Assembly: GCF_047501465.1 (NCBI RefSeq)
Contig: NZ_JAZDRL010000002.1
Span: 806,001-870,000 of the forward strand
Reading direction: 5' to 3'
Source of the DNA: Pseudochelatococcus sp047501465
GTDB taxonomy: Bacteria > Pseudomonadota > Alphaproteobacteria > Rhizobiales > Beijerinckiaceae
DNA length: 64,000 nt
Position numbers and translations under genes: made by a program. The notes beneath the pieces are model-generated. The model did no database searches and was not told where the DNA came from. It saw only the letters and a list, made by a program, of their open reading frames with translations. This document shows, piece by piece, positions 52,449 to 61,037 of the stretch. The stretch's first letter is position 1. Every line of letters begins with the position of its first letter.

Positions 52449-53588
52449 TTAATCCCAGCTAAGCGCGCCGCCGTTCTGGTATTCGATCACGCGGGTTTCG
52501 AAGAAGTTCTTTTCCTTCTTCAGATCCATTGCTTCCGACATCCATGGGAATGGATTTTCCGTCGCTCCGAACACGGGTGCAAGCCCAAGCTGAGCGCAGC
52601 GGCGGTTGGCGATGAAGTGCATGTACTGCTCGCACAGTGCAGCGTTCAGCCCCAGGAAGCCACGCGGCATCGTCTCACGACCATAGGCAGCCTCAAGCTC
52701 AGCCGCTTCTGCGATCATGCCACGAATTTCATTCTGGAACTCTTCAGTCCACAGATGCGGATTCTCGGCCTTGATCTGGTTGATGACGTCGATACCGAAG
52801 TTCAGATGGATCGATTCATCGCGCAGGATGTACTGATACTGTTCAGCAATACCCACCATCTTGTTGCGGCGGCCCAGCGACAGAATTTGCGCAAAGCCGG
52901 TGTAGAACCACATACCTTCGAACACAACATAGAATGCCACGAGATCGCGCAGGAAAGCCCGATCGTTCTCAGGCGTGCCCGTCTTGAACTCAGGATCGTC
53001 TAGATGCTGCGTGTAGCGTAGTGCCCATGCCGCCTTATCGGTGATGGAAGGCACTTCACGGTACATGTTGAATAACTCGCCCTCATCAAGGCCGAGGCTC
53101 TCTACGATGTACTGGAAGGTGTGTGTGTGCACCGCCTCCTCAAATGCCTGACGCAGCAGATACTGGCGGCATTCTGGGTTGGTCAGATGGCGATAGATCG
53201 CCAGCACGATGTTGTTGGCAACAAGGCTCTCTGAGGCTGCAAAGAACCCCAGATTGCGCTTGATTGCATGACGTTCATCATCCGTCAGACCATTAGGCGA
53301 CTTCCATAGTGCGATATCAGCTTGCATCGCAACTTCGGTCGGCATCCAGTGGTTGTTGCAGCCGGCGAGATATTTCTCCCACGCCCAATGGTATTTGAGT
53401 GGTAGCAGCTGGTTCACGTCGGCACGGCAGTTGATCATGGCCTTGTCGTCAACCGAAACGCGTCCTGCGTTTCGTTCAATCGTGCCAAGGCCTGTCGCGT
53501 CAGCCGCAACACCTTCAAGATCTGCGACCTCGATACCGGCTGCGGCTTTTTTCTGTGCCGCAGCTGTGGGTTCGGACCAATCGAGCAT
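52449..53588 (-). CDS. nrdB: Ribonucleotide reductase small subunit, class Ic-like R2
   Basis: The 379-residue ferritin-like R2 protein forms the metallocofactor for NrdA. Helix motifs are FFAASESLVANNI (ligand E120), EEAVHTHTF (E151, H154), YVVFEGMWFYTGF and LRDESIHLNFG. Position 158, four after H154, corresponds to the radical Tyr122 of E. coli R2 but is Phe; the first ligand is Glu, not Asp. Both are features of class Ic (Chlamydia trachomatis type, Mn/Fe cofactor). The C-terminal FFETRVIEYQNGGALSWD is the R1-docking tail. In an operon 25 bases after nrdA. Confidence 0.94.
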   Translation of the reverse strand: MLDWSEPTAAAQKKAAAGIEVADLEGVAADATGLGTIERNAGRVSVDDKAMINCRADVNQLLPLKYHWAWEKYLAGCNNHWMPTEVAMQADIALWKSPNGLTDDERHAIKRNLGFFAASESLVANNIVLAIYRHLTNPECRQYLLRQAFEEAVHTHTFQYIVESLGLDEGELFNMYREVPSITDKAAWALRYTQHLDDPEFKTGTPENDRAFLRDLVAFYVVFEGMWFYTGFAQILSLGRRNKMVGIAEQYQYILRDESIHLNFGIDVINQIKAENPHLWTEEFQNEIRGMIAEAAELEAAYGRETMPRGFLGLNAALCEQYMHFIANRRCAQLGLAPVFGATENPFPWMSEAMDLKKEKNFFETRVIEYQNGGALSWD

Positions 53589-53613
53589 CTTAATATTCCT
53601 TCTCTTTCGATGA

Positions 53614-56547
53614 TTACTGGCAGGCTTCGCAATCGGGATCGTTGATCGAGCAAGCCTTGCCCGCGGTCACGCTGTCGAGGCGGATATCGTCTGCCCGTGC
53701 GGGGGCTACCGTCTGTGCAACCTGCGTCTGAGCAGCCGTGGTGGTCGCGACAGAAACTGCGTTCAGCTTACCGTCAGTGCCCTTCAGGGTCGATTTCTCG
53801 ACGTGGGTCGCGGAAGTGGATCGCAGGTAATAAGTGGTCTTAAGGCCCTTGCGCCATGCCAGACGGTAAAGCTCATCAAGCTTCTTGCCCGATGGATTGG
53901 CAAGATAGAGGTTAAGTGACTGCGCCTGATCGATCCACTTCTGACGACGCGAAGCAGCATCAATCAGCCATGCCGAGTCGATCTCGAAAGCGGTTGCGTA
54001 GAGCGCCTTCAGATCAGCAGGCACGCGGTCGATCTGGCCGAGCGAACCGTCGAAGTACTTGAGATCCGACACCATCACCTCATCCCAGAGATTACGTTCC
54101 TTCAGATCACGCACGAGCTGCGCATTCACCACCGTGAAGTCGCCCGACATGTTCGATTTCACGTAGAGGTTCTGATACGCGGGCTCAATTGACTGTGCCA
54201 CGCCGCAGATGTTGGAGATGGTAGCGGTTGGTGCAATCGCCATCGTGTTGGAGTTGCGCATACCAACGCTCTTCACTTGCTCGCGCAGGGCGTTCCAGTC
54301 GAGCTTCGAGGAGCGGTCCATCTCAAGAGTGCCGCCACGTGAATCGTCCAGGATCTGGATCGAATCGATTGGCAGGATGCCCTTCGACCACAGTGAACCC
54401 TCGAACGATGCATAACGGCCACGCTCGATAGCGAGATCGGACGATGCCTTGATCGTGTAGAAGCTGATCGCTTCCATGCTCTCATCGGCGAACTGCACGG
54501 CAGCTTCGCTGCTGTAAGGAATGCGCAGTGCCTGCAACGCATCCTGGAAGCCCATCAGGCCAAGACCAACCGGACGGTGGCGCAGGTTGGAATTGCGTGC
54601 TTCCGGAATGGTGTAGAAGTTGATGTCGATCACGTTATCAAGCATGCGCATTGCAGTCTTGATGGTGCGTGCCAGACGTTCCTGATCCAGGCCCTTTGGC
54701 GTGATGTGGTTCAGCAGGTTGATCGAGCCAAGGTTGCACACGGCCACTTCGGTTGCCGAAGTGTTGAGCGTGATTTCCGTGCACAGGTTCGACGAGTGCA
54801 CCACACCCGCATGTTGTTGCGGCGAACGCAGGTTGCAAGGATCCTTGAACGTCACCCATGGGTGGCCGGTCTCGAACAGCATGGTCAGCATCTTGCGCCA
54901 CAGGTCGATCGCACGAATGGTGCGGAACACGCCGAGCTCACCGCGGGCAGCCTTGGCTTCATAGGCCTCGTAAGCCGACTTGAATGCTGGGCCAAAGAGG
55001 TCGTGCAGATCCGGTGTTTCATCAGGAGAGAACAGCGTCCACTGGCCATCTGCCGCAACGCGTTCCATGAACATGTCCGGAATCCAGTTGGCGGTGTTCA
55101 TGTCGTGGGTGCGACGACGATCATCGCCGGTGTTCTTACGCAGGTCGAGGAATTCCTCGATATCGATATGCCACGTTTCGAGATAGGCGCAGACCGCGCC
55201 CTTGCGCTTGCCGCCCTGGTTGACAGCAATTGCGGTGTCGTTAGCAACCTTCAGGAACGGTACCACGCCCTGCGACTGGCCATTCGTGCCCTTGATATGA
55301 GCGCCGAGACCACGCACCTGCGTCCAGTCATTGCCCAGACCGCCCGAGTACTTGGCGAGAAGTGCATTGTCCTTGATCGCCTTGAAGATACCATCAAGGT
55401 CATCCGACACCGTGGTGAGGAAGCACGATGAAAGCTGCGGACGCAACGTGCCAGAGTTGAACAGCGTTGGCGTTGACGCCATGAAGTCAAACGATGACAA
55501 GAGGTTGTAGAACTCAATTGCCTTGGCATCGCGGTCAATCTCACGGATCGCAAGACCCATGGCGACGCGCATGAAGAACGCCTGTGGCAGCTCGAAGCGC
55601 GTGCCGTGATCGTGCAGGAAGTAGCGGTCATACAGCGTCTGCAGGCCAAGGAACTGGAACTGCAGATCGCGCTCTGGCTTCAACGCAGCGCCGAGGCGTG
55701 CAAGATCGAAGCGAGCAAGTTCAGGATCGATCAGCTCGGCCTTGATGCCCTTCTCCACAAAACTGTGGAAGTAAGAAGCATAGTAATCGCCGTTTGCTGC
55801 CTCGGATGCAGCACGTGAATTGCCGAGAATGTAGGTAAGCGCCTCATGGCGCAGCTTGTCGAGCAGCAGGCGTGCGCTGACGAAGGCGTAGTTCGGCTCG
55901 GTCTCAACGAGGGTGCGTGCGGCCATGATCTGCGCCAGCGCCAGCTCGTCAGACGAAATGCCGTCATAAAGGTTGCGACGCGTCTCTGCGAGCACGGTCT
56001 CAGCCGAGGTGCCTGCGAGGCCAGCGCAAGCATCTGTGATGACCCGAGCCAGGCGTGCATCATCAAGTGGTGACAAGCTGCCATCGCTGGAGCGCACATT
56101 GAGCTTGATGGCAGGTGCGCCGGTAAGCTTGGCCTTTTCAGCGCGCTCGCGTGCACGATCTTCACGGTAAAGCACGTAAGCGCGCGCAACCTTATGGTGG
56201 CCGCCACGCATCAGCGCGAGCTCAACCTGGTCCTGCACATCTTCAATATGGAGTGCGCGCTCGCCTTCGACGCGGCGCGTGAGGGCGGACACGACCTGCT
56301 CTGTCAGCTCGGCAACGATCTCGTGCACACGGCGCGAAGCGGCAGCTTGAGTGCCTTCCACGGCCAGAAATGCCTTTGTAACAGCAACGGCGATCTTGGC
56401 CGAATCGAAGGGCGACAGCGAACCGTTGCGGCGAATGACGGAAAACGCCAACGCGCCGCTGCTTGCAGCAGGTGTGGCCTGCGATGAGCCAGACAGGGAA
56501 GCGCCAGAAAGCGTTTTACCAGTGGGTTGATCAGGTGACAGAGACAT
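53614..56547 (-). CDS. nrdA: Ribonucleotide reductase large subunit NrdA
   Basis: Reduces ribonucleoside diphosphates aerobically without B12. The 977-residue R1 has an ATP-cone near residues 35-130 (VIRRNGSLSPFDSAKIAVAV), a second cone-like region (LNVRSSDGSLSPLDDARLAR), active-site STPTLFNSGTLRPQLSSCFL, the NLCTEITLNTSATEVAVCNL segment (N-x-C-x-E), and the C-terminal redox pair CSINDPDCEACQ. The double cone and length resemble the Chlamydia/Pseudomonas subclass that pairs with class Ic-like R2. Confidence 0.95.
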   Translation of the reverse strand: MSLSPDQPTGKTLSGASLSGSSQATPAASSGALAFSVIRRNGSLSPFDSAKIAVAVTKAFLAVEGTQAAASRRVHEIVAELTEQVVSALTRRVEGERALHIEDVQDQVELALMRGGHHKVARAYVLYREDRARERAEKAKLTGAPAIKLNVRSSDGSLSPLDDARLARVITDACAGLAGTSAETVLAETRRNLYDGISSDELALAQIMAARTLVETEPNYAFVSARLLLDKLRHEALTYILGNSRAASEAANGDYYASYFHSFVEKGIKAELIDPELARFDLARLGAALKPERDLQFQFLGLQTLYDRYFLHDHGTRFELPQAFFMRVAMGLAIREIDRDAKAIEFYNLLSSFDFMASTPTLFNSGTLRPQLSSCFLTTVSDDLDGIFKAIKDNALLAKYSGGLGNDWTQVRGLGAHIKGTNGQSQGVVPFLKVANDTAIAVNQGGKRKGAVCAYLETWHIDIEEFLDLRKNTGDDRRRTHDMNTANWIPDMFMERVAADGQWTLFSPDETPDLHDLFGPAFKSAYEAYEAKAARGELGVFRTIRAIDLWRKMLTMLFETGHPWVTFKDPCNLRSPQQHAGVVHSSNLCTEITLNTSATEVAVCNLGSINLLNHITPKGLDQERLARTIKTAMRMLDNVIDINFYTIPEARNSNLRHRPVGLGLMGFQDALQALRIPYSSEAAVQFADESMEAISFYTIKASSDLAIERGRYASFEGSLWSKGILPIDSIQILDDSRGGTLEMDRSSKLDWNALREQVKSVGMRNSNTMAIAPTATISNICGVAQSIEPAYQNLYVKSNMSGDFTVVNAQLVRDLKERNLWDEVMVSDLKYFDGSLGQIDRVPADLKALYATAFEIDSAWLIDAASRRQKWIDQAQSLNLYLANPSGKKLDELYRLAWRKGLKTTYYLRSTSATHVEKSTLKGTDGKLNAVSVATTTAAQTQVAQTVAPARADDIRLDSVTAGKACSINDPDCEACQ

Positions 56548-56790
56548 TGGCCAGTTCCTGCTAAAGGCTACAAAAAGGGTTTAGAAGATGGGCAGGTTGA
56601 TGTTCCTAAACCCTGCGATCACTGCGGCTGTTGCGCCATCGCTCAAGTTAAGAGACATCCAAATCCCGCCTAAAATTAGGTCAACTAAAACGCATACCGT
56701 CTGGGTTATTACGCTGCGCACTAAAATGGGTGTCAGCGCAGAAGGTTGCGGGAAGATAATAAATGCCTCAATTGCCCCATCTTCCCGGTT

Positions 56791-56839
56791 GCGATTCTTT
56801 ATCAGGCCTGTGCTTCCAACAGGCCTGATAAAGAATCGC
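56791..56839. repeat. Perfect 21-bp inverted repeat in the nrdA leader
   Basis: Bases 56791-56811 (GCGATTCTTTATCAGGCCTG, plus one T) are perfectly complementary to 56819-56839 around the loop GCTTCCA. Each arm contains a GANTC site. No T-tract follows on either strand. It lies ~245 bases upstream of the nrdA start, inside the predicted leader. Confidence 0.9.
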
Positions 56840-56947
56840 GTTCAGCAAGGTCATTCCAATGAAAGGGTGCCATTTAGCTCAGAAATCAGAGTTGCTGTCT
56901 GGGTTCCGAACATGGGATGATTCCTGCCTCAGTTGCGTATCTTATGT

Positions 56948-56989
56948 CTACATATAGTAGCACGCCCCGCATGGCTATCCAACAATTTG
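56948..56989 (-). promoter_or_regulatory. Predicted nrdA promoter with tandem NrdR boxes
   Basis: On minus, TTGGAT (56977-56982), a 17-bp spacer and TACTAT (56954-56959). Two 10-bp sites matching the NrdR core C-W-A-T-A-T-W-T-W-G overlap it: CTATATGTAG (56948-56957, 9 of 10) and CAAATTGTTG (56980-56989, weaker), with centres 32 bp apart, the usual NrdR spacing. Implies a ~400-base nrdA leader. The remaining gap to 57252 has no gene. Confidence 0.5.
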
Positions 56990-57252
56990 TGTCTTAACAG
57001 ATCTTTAACGAGGCTGTGGAAAATTGTAGCCAGATCGAATGCGCTCATGGGCGCTGCTGGTTTTTCCCTGAGGGGGTGTGCAATATTATCAAATAATTAC
57101 GGATAGAGCGGTGTTGCTAAATGTCCGTTTGTCATCTTTTTCCGATTAAATCTGTCGAAAAACTTACATGCAGGCTAGGACATTGCGTGCCATTTTGATA
57201 CCACATGCTCGGCGGTCGAGTCTTTCAGCGTCATGGTATTAAGAGGTGGCCT

Positions 57253-58101
57253 GTGAATAACGGGGGAGGCATGGGGAAGTGGTGCATTTTGTGTTGCATC
57301 TCTTTTATGAGCGCTGCGCTCTATGTTATTGCCCATGCAACACCGGCATGGTCTACGGAGACTTTGGGGCGAGCAACAAATAAAACGATTGCTGCGCAAT
57401 GGAACCTTTGTCGGCAGATAATGCTTGAGCAAGTGGAGCATGTGGTTTGTGAGATTAACCCCAGGCTCTATCGTATCGATTTGCATTGGAAGGATGTTGC
57501 TGGAAGTCCTTTGGGGACATTAGGTGCTGTAGAGCGGGAGTTAGAAGCGGCCGGGCGTCAACCGTTAGTCACGATGAACGCTGGCATGTATGAAGCCGAT
57601 TTATCGCCTGTTGGTTTGTTTATAGCTGGCGGAAAAACTCTACATCCGGCCAATATGCGTGATGGAAAGGGCAATTTTTATCTGAAGCCTAATGGTGTGT
57701 TTTATATGAAAGGCCACAAGGCTGGGGTTATGGAGACCCGGACGTTTTTAAAATCTCGATATAAACCTGACATTGCCACCCAGTCAGGTCCGATGTTGGT
57801 GATTAAGGGGCGTATTCACCCACGTTTTGAACGGGAGGGGATGTCGCGCAAAATACGTAACGGTGTTGGCGTGCGGCGAGATGGGACTATTGTGCTGGCA
57901 ATTTCGCGTCAGGGAATCAGTTTTGGGGGATTTGCCCGTTTATTTCGTGACACTTTGAAGTGTCCCGATGCGTTATATCTAGATGGATCCATATCGCGCA
58001 TCTCTGTTAATGGAGAAGCGAAGAATGCAGGAACAGTGCAGTCATTGCTGGTGTCAGAAAAACGGATTGGAACAGCACTAAGTGTGTCGAAATTGAGATA
58101 A
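57253..58101 (+). CDS. Secreted phosphodiester glycosidase family protein (NAGPA/DUF2233 domain)
   Basis: The ~282-residue protein has an N-terminal signal (CILCCISFMSAALYVIAHAT) and the NAGPA domain: LVTMNAGMYEADLSPVGLFI, YLKPNGVFY, ATQSGPMLVIKGRIHPRF, RNGVGVRRDGTIVLAISRQG, ALYLDGSISRI. The family includes GlcNAc-1-phosphodiester glycosidase and phage/bacterial glycan-processing enzymes; the substrate here is unknown, a periplasmic glycoconjugate being plausible. GTG 57253 has AGAGG upstream and is preferred over 57205; ATG 57271 is an alternative. Confidence 0.85.
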   Translation: MNNGGGMGKWCILCCISFMSAALYVIAHATPAWSTETLGRATNKTIAAQWNLCRQIMLEQVEHVVCEINPRLYRIDLHWKDVAGSPLGTLGAVERELEAAGRQPLVTMNAGMYEADLSPVGLFIAGGKTLHPANMRDGKGNFYLKPNGVFYMKGHKAGVMETRTFLKSRYKPDIATQSGPMLVIKGRIHPRFEREGMSRKIRNGVGVRRDGTIVLAISRQGISFGGFARLFRDTLKCPDALYLDGSISRISVNGEAKNAGTVQSLLVSEKRIGTALSVSKLR

Positions 58102-58446
58102 TTTTATGAGTATTGTTTATTTATAACGAGAGAAATAGCGCGTAAGTAGGGGAATTATTATAAGCCCCTCTGGAATCAAATAAATTAAGTGCGCATTAAC
58201 CATGACTGATAATCACAAAGATGATTATCAGGATGCGGATACTTGTCTTATTTTTGCCATATACTCATATGGGCACGGTTGCGTTCGCAGCTATATATTT
58301 TTGATATTATATAAGATGCACTATATTTAAAAAAATAATTAAATACCCTGTAGTATTATTTGCAATAATATTCTTTGATGTTCTGCTAATAAGTGTCATA
58401 TGCTTTGGTTAATGTTGCGCTATTGCATAGTAGCGCTGTTTTAGTC
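58102..58446. other. AT-rich gene-free spacer
   Basis: No gene or RNA is recognisable between the NAGPA gene and the insertion sequence; the stretch 58290-58380 is strongly AT-rich. Confidence 0.4.
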
Positions 58447-58448
58447 TA

Positions 58449-59299
58449 GGCTGAGGATTCAAATTAAGTAATACGAGAATAAGATAGCGATTGTTACGGC
58501 GTTGAGGAACGATTGAGCTGATTTGTCATATCGTGTAGCGATGCGGCGCCAGTTTTTGAGTTTGGCAAAGCATGCCTCCACCCTCCATCTTTTTTTATAA
58601 AGCTCTGTATCAATTGTATTTTTGACTTTTGCATTTTTTCGGTCTGGCACACAATATGTGATGTTTGCGGCTTCAACGCAGGCGCGGATGTCTTTGGAAA
58701 CATAGCCTGTATCCGCCAGTATCTGGCGTAAATTTGGATGATTGCAGGCGTTGATCAGCAGCGGGGCGAGGCAAACATCGTGAATGTTGCCACCCGTGAT
58801 CAACCATGCGACGGGTTTGCCGCGCCCGTTACAGGCCAGGTGGATTTTACTCGTCCAACCGCCGCAAGATCGACCTGTGGCAGGACATCCTTTTTTTGGG
58901 CGCCAAGAGCCGAACGCTGTACCCGTATCGTGGTCGAATCTATCATAAGTGTCTCATCTTGCGCGTCTTTTTCGGATAAAGCCTGAAAAATACGCGTCCA
59001 GACGCCCTGAGCGTTCCAGCGTTGATAGCGCGTGTAAAGTGTTTTGTGTGGTCCGTAAATCGCCGGAGCCTGCCGCCACATCACACCCGACTGAAGAACA
59101 TAAACAATCCCCGATACGACCCGCCGATCATTTACACGCCGCCGTCCCCGCTTCACCTTCGGCAACAAATCCTGCAATTTGGACCAGGCAATGTCATTGA
59201 TATAAAAAGGATATCCACCCATCAGAAACCTCAAAATTAAAGCGATGATGGGAGTGAATCAAAACACTTATAAATATTCGTTAATTTGAAGGCTTAACC
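58449..59299 (-). mobile_element. IS5-family (IS427-group) insertion sequence, 851 bp
   Basis: Ends are imperfect inverted repeats, GGCTGAGGATTCAAATTAA on the left and GGTTAAGCCTTCAAATTAA read inward from the right, flanked on both sides by TA (58447-58448 and 59300-59301), a probable 2-bp target duplication. It encodes one transposase in two overlapping frames. It lies 36 bases upstream of ftcR, oriented away from it. Confidence 0.9.
58459..59234 (-). CDS. IS5-family DDE transposase made by -1 frameshifting
   Basis: orfA (58800-59234) encodes YINDIAWSKLQDLLPKVKRG, the DUF4096 helix-turn-helix and the first Asp in LMIDSTTIRV. orfB (58459-58803) carries the second Asp in ILADTGYVSKD and the Glu in RWRVEACFAKLKNWRRIATR. 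A run of seven A on the minus strand (58891-58897 as T) lets ribosomes shift -1 and read CAA AAA AAA GGA, joining the frames as QKKGCPATGRSCGGWTSKIH. All DDE residues are present, so the element may be active. Confidence 0.88.
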
Positions 59300-59335
59300 T
59301 ATGCTATTCTCGTTCTAGTGAGTTGGGTGGCGGTA

Positions 59336-60007
59336 ATGTATGTTGTTGTTGACCAGCGAGAGATCGTAACAGATGGCTATGTCGCAGGTTTTGACCGCGA
59401 GGGATTGCCATCTCTAGGCTTTAACGCTGGCGATTTCCGAGAGTGGCTCACAACCACTTCGGAGCCAGATCTTGGATGTGTTCAGGGCTTCCTGTTAGGC
59501 GATTTTGAAGATCGGGTCTCATGTGCGGATATGATCCGAACGCATTGTAAGGCGCCGATTATTGCTTTAAACGAAACACGATCCTTGGAGCAAACGCTGC
59601 AGCTCTTTATGAGTGGTATTGACGATGTGGTTCGCAAGCCGGTCCATGTGCGTGAAATACTTGCTAGAGTAGATGCGATCTGGCGTCGTATTAATGCGCA
59701 TGTTGCGGCAGAAACGAACCGTCAAGGTATTCATGTTTACTTTGACGGCCGTGATCCTGAGATAAATGGCGAAAAGTTTATTCTTCCTCGCCGTGAGCGC
59801 CATATTCTGGAATATTTGGTGCGCAACCGTGGCCGTCGTGTCAGCAAATCACAAATCTTCAATGCGATTTATGGCATCTTCAACGAAAATGTTGAAGAGA
59901 ATGTGGTTGAGGGGCATATGAGCAAGCTGCGTAAGAAATTACGGATGCGGCTTGGACATGATCCAATCGAAGCTAAACGGTATCTGGGATACACCTACAT
60001 CGGTTGA
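59336..60007 (+). CDS. ftcR: FtcR/Rem-type flagellar transcriptional regulator
   Basis: A 223-residue OmpR-like regulator. The receiver-like domain has YVVVDQREIVTDGYVAGFDR, FLLGDFEDRV, PIIALNE and GIDDVVRKPVHVREILARV; the winged helix has FILPRRERHILEYLVRNRGR, SKSQIFNAIYGIF and ENVVEGHMSKLRKKLR. This matches Brucella FtcR and rhizobial Rem, which activate flagellar genes in exponential phase. It is unusual in lying outside any flagellar cluster, between an IS element and carD. ATG 59336 (MYVVVDQRE) is the conserved start. Confidence 0.87.
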   Translation: MYVVVDQREIVTDGYVAGFDREGLPSLGFNAGDFREWLTTTSEPDLGCVQGFLLGDFEDRVSCADMIRTHCKAPIIALNETRSLEQTLQLFMSGIDDVVRKPVHVREILARVDAIWRRINAHVAAETNRQGIHVYFDGRDPEINGEKFILPRRERHILEYLVRNRGRRVSKSQIFNAIYGIFNENVEENVVEGHMSKLRKKLRMRLGHDPIEAKRYLGYTYIG

Positions 60008-60047
60008 ATGACCTTTGTCTCTTGTGAGTTTCTGGTGTATATAAAGT

Positions 60048-60084
60048 AAGGCCTTGGCGTGTATAATTGTACGCTGAGGCCTTT
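60048..60084 (+). terminator. Terminator after ftcR
   Basis: AAGGCCT (60048-60054) pairs with AGGCCTT (60077-60083), with inner CGT/ACG pairing, followed by TTTT. Confidence 0.8.
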
Positions 60085-60330
60085 TGCTATTTATGAGAAC
60101 ATGAGATGTATCTCAAGTGCAGCCGACGCTAAACTTAATAAGGAAATGCTCAGGTTTCTCAATGCTCTGATTATCGTGCCAAGTTTATATCTCTATCTAA
60201 CCGAATTTGAAATGCATGCATGTCATCTGATCCAGTGAGATATTGGCAAAATATATCATTTACGTAAAAATCTAGCCGTTTCTTCTGATTCTAATCATCA
60301 GAGCAAAAGCTGCAGCATAGTTGATCACGA

Positions 60331-60364
60331 AAAAACCCGCAGCGAATAAGAATGCGCCACGGGC
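60331..60364 (-). terminator. Terminator after carD
   Basis: On minus, CCCGTGGCG pairs with CGCTGCGGG around ~10 bases (one internal mismatch pair) and is followed by six T. Between 60085 and 60330 nothing further is recognisable. Confidence 0.8.
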
Positions 60365-60452
60365 TGAATAATTATAACCAACATCACGCTTTCTGATTAA
60401 AAATCTTAATTAGAAAACGCGATAAGGTATTGTGAAGACTGTTGAAAAACGC

Positions 60453-61037
60453 TTATGCTGCTTCGTCTTCAAGCTCTTCCGAAGCCTCTTCCTCATTCGC
60501 AGCCTTTTTGGCCGGACGGCGAGGGGACTGTGCAAGAGCTGTTTCTACGATACGCATAGCTTCAGTATCGGTGCCACCATTAACGGCTGCGATTTCACGC
60601 ACGATCCGATCAATCGCAGCTTCGTAGAGTTGCCGCTCGCTATATGATTGTTCTGGCTGGGTCTCCGAACGGTGCAAATCGCGAACAACTTCAGCAATCG
60701 AGATGAGATCGCCAGAATTGATCTTGGCTTCGTATTCCTGAGCGCGGCGTGACCACATAGTGCGCTTAACGCGAGCACGGCCAGTAAGTGTTTCAAGGGC
60801 CTTGTCAACTAGCGTGTCTTCAGCAATTTTGCGCATGCCAACGCTTGCTGCCTTGGCGGTGGGGACGCGAAGCGTCATTTTGTCTTTTTCAAAGGAAATT
60901 ACAAATAGTTCAAGCGTGCAGCCAGCAACAACCTGCTCTTCGATGGCGACAATCTCGCCAACGCCATGTGCAGGATAAACAATCGATTCACCGGTTTTAA
61001 AGCCCAGACGATGAGAAGTCTTCTTGGCGTTGTTCAT
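60453..61037 (-). CDS. carD: CarD/CdnL family transcription regulator
   Basis: A 194-residue protein that binds RNA polymerase beta through its N-terminal Tudor-like RID (FKTGESIVYPAHGVGEIVAI, VISFEKDKMTLRVPTAK) and stabilises open promoter complexes; the C-terminal helical domain (RTMWSRRAQEYEAKINSGDL, SIAEVVRDLHR) binds DNA. The tail is Lys-, then Glu/Ala-rich, as in Brucella and Rhizobium CarD. Its order fdxA-carD is conserved, though the gap is unusually long. Confidence 0.95.
   Translation of the reverse strand: MNNAKKTSHRLGFKTGESIVYPAHGVGEIVAIEEQVVAGCTLELFVISFEKDKMTLRVPTAKAASVGMRKIAEDTLVDKALETLTGRARVKRTMWSRRAQEYEAKINSGDLISIAEVVRDLHRSETQPEQSYSERQLYEAAIDRIVREIAAVNGGTDTEAMRIVETALAQSPRRPAKKAANEEEASEELEDEAA

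Noticed and set aside
56588..56920. 110-codon plus frame upstream of nrdA
   Set aside because: It runs through the perfect hairpin and the nrdA leader, has no ribosome-binding site and no recognisable protein character.
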